Origin: Treponema sp.
GTDB lineage: Bacteria; Spirochaetota; Spirochaetia; Treponematales; Breznakiellaceae
Reading direction: 5' to 3'
Assembly (NCBI GenBank): GCA_009780595.1
Contig: WQZT01000113.1
Coordinates: 1-5,613, forward strand
Length of the DNA stretch: 5,613 nt
Under the pieces are notes generated by a model. It saw only the letters and a list, made by a program, of their open reading frames with translations, was not told where the DNA came from and searched no databases. The first letter of the stretch is position 1, and the number at the start of each line of letters is the position of its first letter. Of this stretch, positions 4,321 to 5,613 are shown in pieces. The position numbers were made by a program, and so were the translations under genes.

Positions 4321-5613
4321 ATGAGTTCAAGGAATTCTTCCCTGCTGTGCGGGATTGCAATACGTACGCTTGCGGCTCTGACGGTTATTCTAACGATCGT
4401 CATCGGGGTGGGGCTGGGATTGTCCCTCGCCGAGACAACAAATATCAGAAATCAGGAAAACTTTCTCGAATTCGCGCTGGCGCTGCCAACGAGGATTCTC
4501 GATATAAACGGCAACCTTGTTACGGAATTTGCCGCCGAAGAACGGCGGACGCTGGTTGCTGTCAGCGAATTGCCCCAGCACCTTGTCAACGCGATTATTG
4601 CCCGCGAGGATCCGCACTTTTTCAGCCATCGGGGGTTCAGTATGCGGGCGATTGGCCGTGCCGCGTTCGGCAAGCTCACGGGGCGGAACTTAGGCGGTGG
4701 CTCGACAATCACTCAGCAGATCGCCGGAACGCTCTTTCTTGACCGGAGGGAAATGACAGTCCGCCGGAAGATTATCGAACTGTGGTGGGCGATTCAGATG
4801 GAGCGCCGCTTCACAAAAAACGAGATTCTCGAACTGTACCTCAACCAGATAAATATGGGGCCGGGAGTTTACGGAGTTGAAGCCTCCAGCCAGTTCTTTT
4901 TTGAACATAGCGCCCGCGAAGTAACGCTGGCGGAGGCTGCGATTTTGGCGATTCTGCCTTCAAGCCCTACCCGCTACAATCCTCTGAACAATCCCAACGA
5001 TGCTATGAACCGCCAGCGTTTCGTGCTGGACAGAATGGTTGACCTTGATTTTATCACTTCGGAGGAAGCCGAATCTTCGTTCGAGGAGTTTTGGGGCAAC
5101 TTCGACTTTACGCGAGCGTCTATGGCGGCGTATTTTATGCGCAAAGACGCAGCACCGTGGTTCAGCGAGCATGTTAGCCGCGAACTGACATCGCTCATGT
5201 ACGGCTCGATGGATTTTCACCGCGATGGGTTTACGGTTCACACGACGCTGAACCTTCGCCACCAAGAGGCGGCTGAGCGCTTAATGGCGGAGGGGCTTGA
5301 ACGCGCTAACGCGGAGGCGACACGGAACGCTGGGCGGAACTTTGACGAGGCGGAGAAAACGTGGCGGCCTATTGTGGGCTTGCTTTCGCTATACTTCAAC
5401 CTCGATCAAATTCACTCGACATCCGATGCCCAAAACGTTCAGCGGGCGATTGACCAGTATAACCGAATCGTGAATCCCGTTGTGGATGCGGCGGCGCTGC
5501 TCTTTGGGATTCCGGAGCTGAAACCTGTTACCAATGTGAGTTTCGCCAACCTCAGAACGATAGCCGAGCGGAGCATTGTCGAAGGGGCGCTGATTACCAT
5601 CGAGAACGACACG
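4321..5613 (+). CDS. Class A penicillin-binding protein (PBP1A-like), N-terminal 431 residues, cut by right edge
   Basis: This enzyme polymerises lipid II into glycan strands and cross-links peptidoglycan on the outer face of the inner membrane. A short basic N-terminus precedes one membrane anchor (about residues 10-36). The GT51 transglycosylase domain spans about 57-225 with its motifs intact: AREDPHFFSHRG (94-105; catalytic Glu96), GGGSTITQQ (125-133), RRKIIELWWA with the second Glu153, 57 residues after Glu96, and KNEILELYLN (166-175). A linker (APWFSEHV, 278-285) leads to GFTVHTTLNLRHQ (303-315), the usual entry to the transpeptidase domain, so this is bifunctional rather than a lone transglycosylase. 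The transpeptidase Ser-x-x-Lys motif lies beyond the window. Residues about 340-417 look like an insertion before VEGALITIENDT. The ATG at 4321 suits the anchor. The gene would usually be annotated mrcA or pbp1A. Confidence 0.93.
   Translation, partial: MSSRNSSLLCGIAIRTLAALTVILTIVIGVGLGLSLAETTNIRNQENFLEFALALPTRILDINGNLVTEFAAEERRTLVAVSELPQHLVNAIIAREDPHFFSHRGFSMRAIGRAAFGKLTGRNLGGGSTITQQIAGTLFLDRREMTVRRKIIELWWAIQMERRFTKNEILELYLNQINMGPGVYGVEASSQFFFEHSAREVTLAEAAILAILPSSPTRYNPLNNPNDAMNRQRFVLDRMVDLDFITSEEAESSFEEFWGNFDFTRASMAAYFMRKDAAPWFSEHVSRELTSLMYGSMDFHRDGFTVHTTLNLRHQEAAERLMAEGLERANAEATRNAGRNFDEAEKTWRPIVGLLSLYFNLDQIHSTSDAQNVQRAIDQYNRIVNPVVDAAALLFGIPELKPVTNVSFANLRTIAERSIVEGALITIENDT

Noticed and set aside
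4161..4403. Minus-strand frame of 80 codons over the intergenic gap and the start of the PBP gene
   Set aside because: It has no family resemblance, crosses a strong plus-strand terminator and overlaps the PBP coding start. Low complexity of the AT-rich gap explains the lack of stops.
1..5613. CRISPR array, insertion sequence or attachment site
   Set aside because: No regularly spaced repeats, transposase-like product, terminal inverted repeats or integrase are visible. The window is packed with housekeeping-type genes.

Overview
The window looks like a spirochaete chromosome, most likely a Treponema or close relative. The main reasons are the gene order fliO(fliZ)-fliP-fliQ-fliR-flhB, the FlhB N-terminus (a 'DLQWFAAEDEGRT' stretch before the KAREEG motif, which I recall from treponemal FlhB), and a nearby class A penicillin-binding protein. 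This assignment rests on remembered family features, not on a search.

Left part (1-3417, minus strand): five tightly packed genes for the core of the flagellar type III export gate. They read right to left as fliO, fliP, fliQ, fliR, flhB, and flhB runs off the left edge. FliP, FliQ and FliR form the export channel, FliO helps FliP assemble, and FlhB is the substrate-specificity switch. Junctions overlap or nearly touch (TGATG, a Shine-Dalgarno site built into a stop codon, ATGA), so this is one translationally coupled operon. Several starts are non-ATG: TTG for fliR, GTG for fliQ, and TTG or possibly CTG for fliO.

Middle (3418-3591): an AT-rich divergent intergenic region. It should hold the flagellar operon promoter on the minus strand, and it holds a good sigma70-type promoter for a plus-strand gene.

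Right part (3592-5613, plus strand): a small TM2-domain membrane protein with a C-terminal winged-helix-like domain; a 261-base gap (4060-4320); then the 5' 431 codons of a class A penicillin-binding protein with a complete GT51 transglycosylase domain, cut by the right edge. The gap holds a weak hairpin terminator, a strong rho-independent terminator preceded by two more hairpins (a candidate small RNA of about 92 nt), and an AT-rich tandem repeat.

Two points deserve attention. First, the C-rich loop of the candidate small RNA (4147-4157) is perfectly complementary over 11 nt to the translation start region of fliO, so it could control the flagellar export operon. Second, both plus-strand genes have a -10 box ending exactly 6 nt before the ATG, which predicts leaderless mRNAs. 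Both are inferences from sequence alone.
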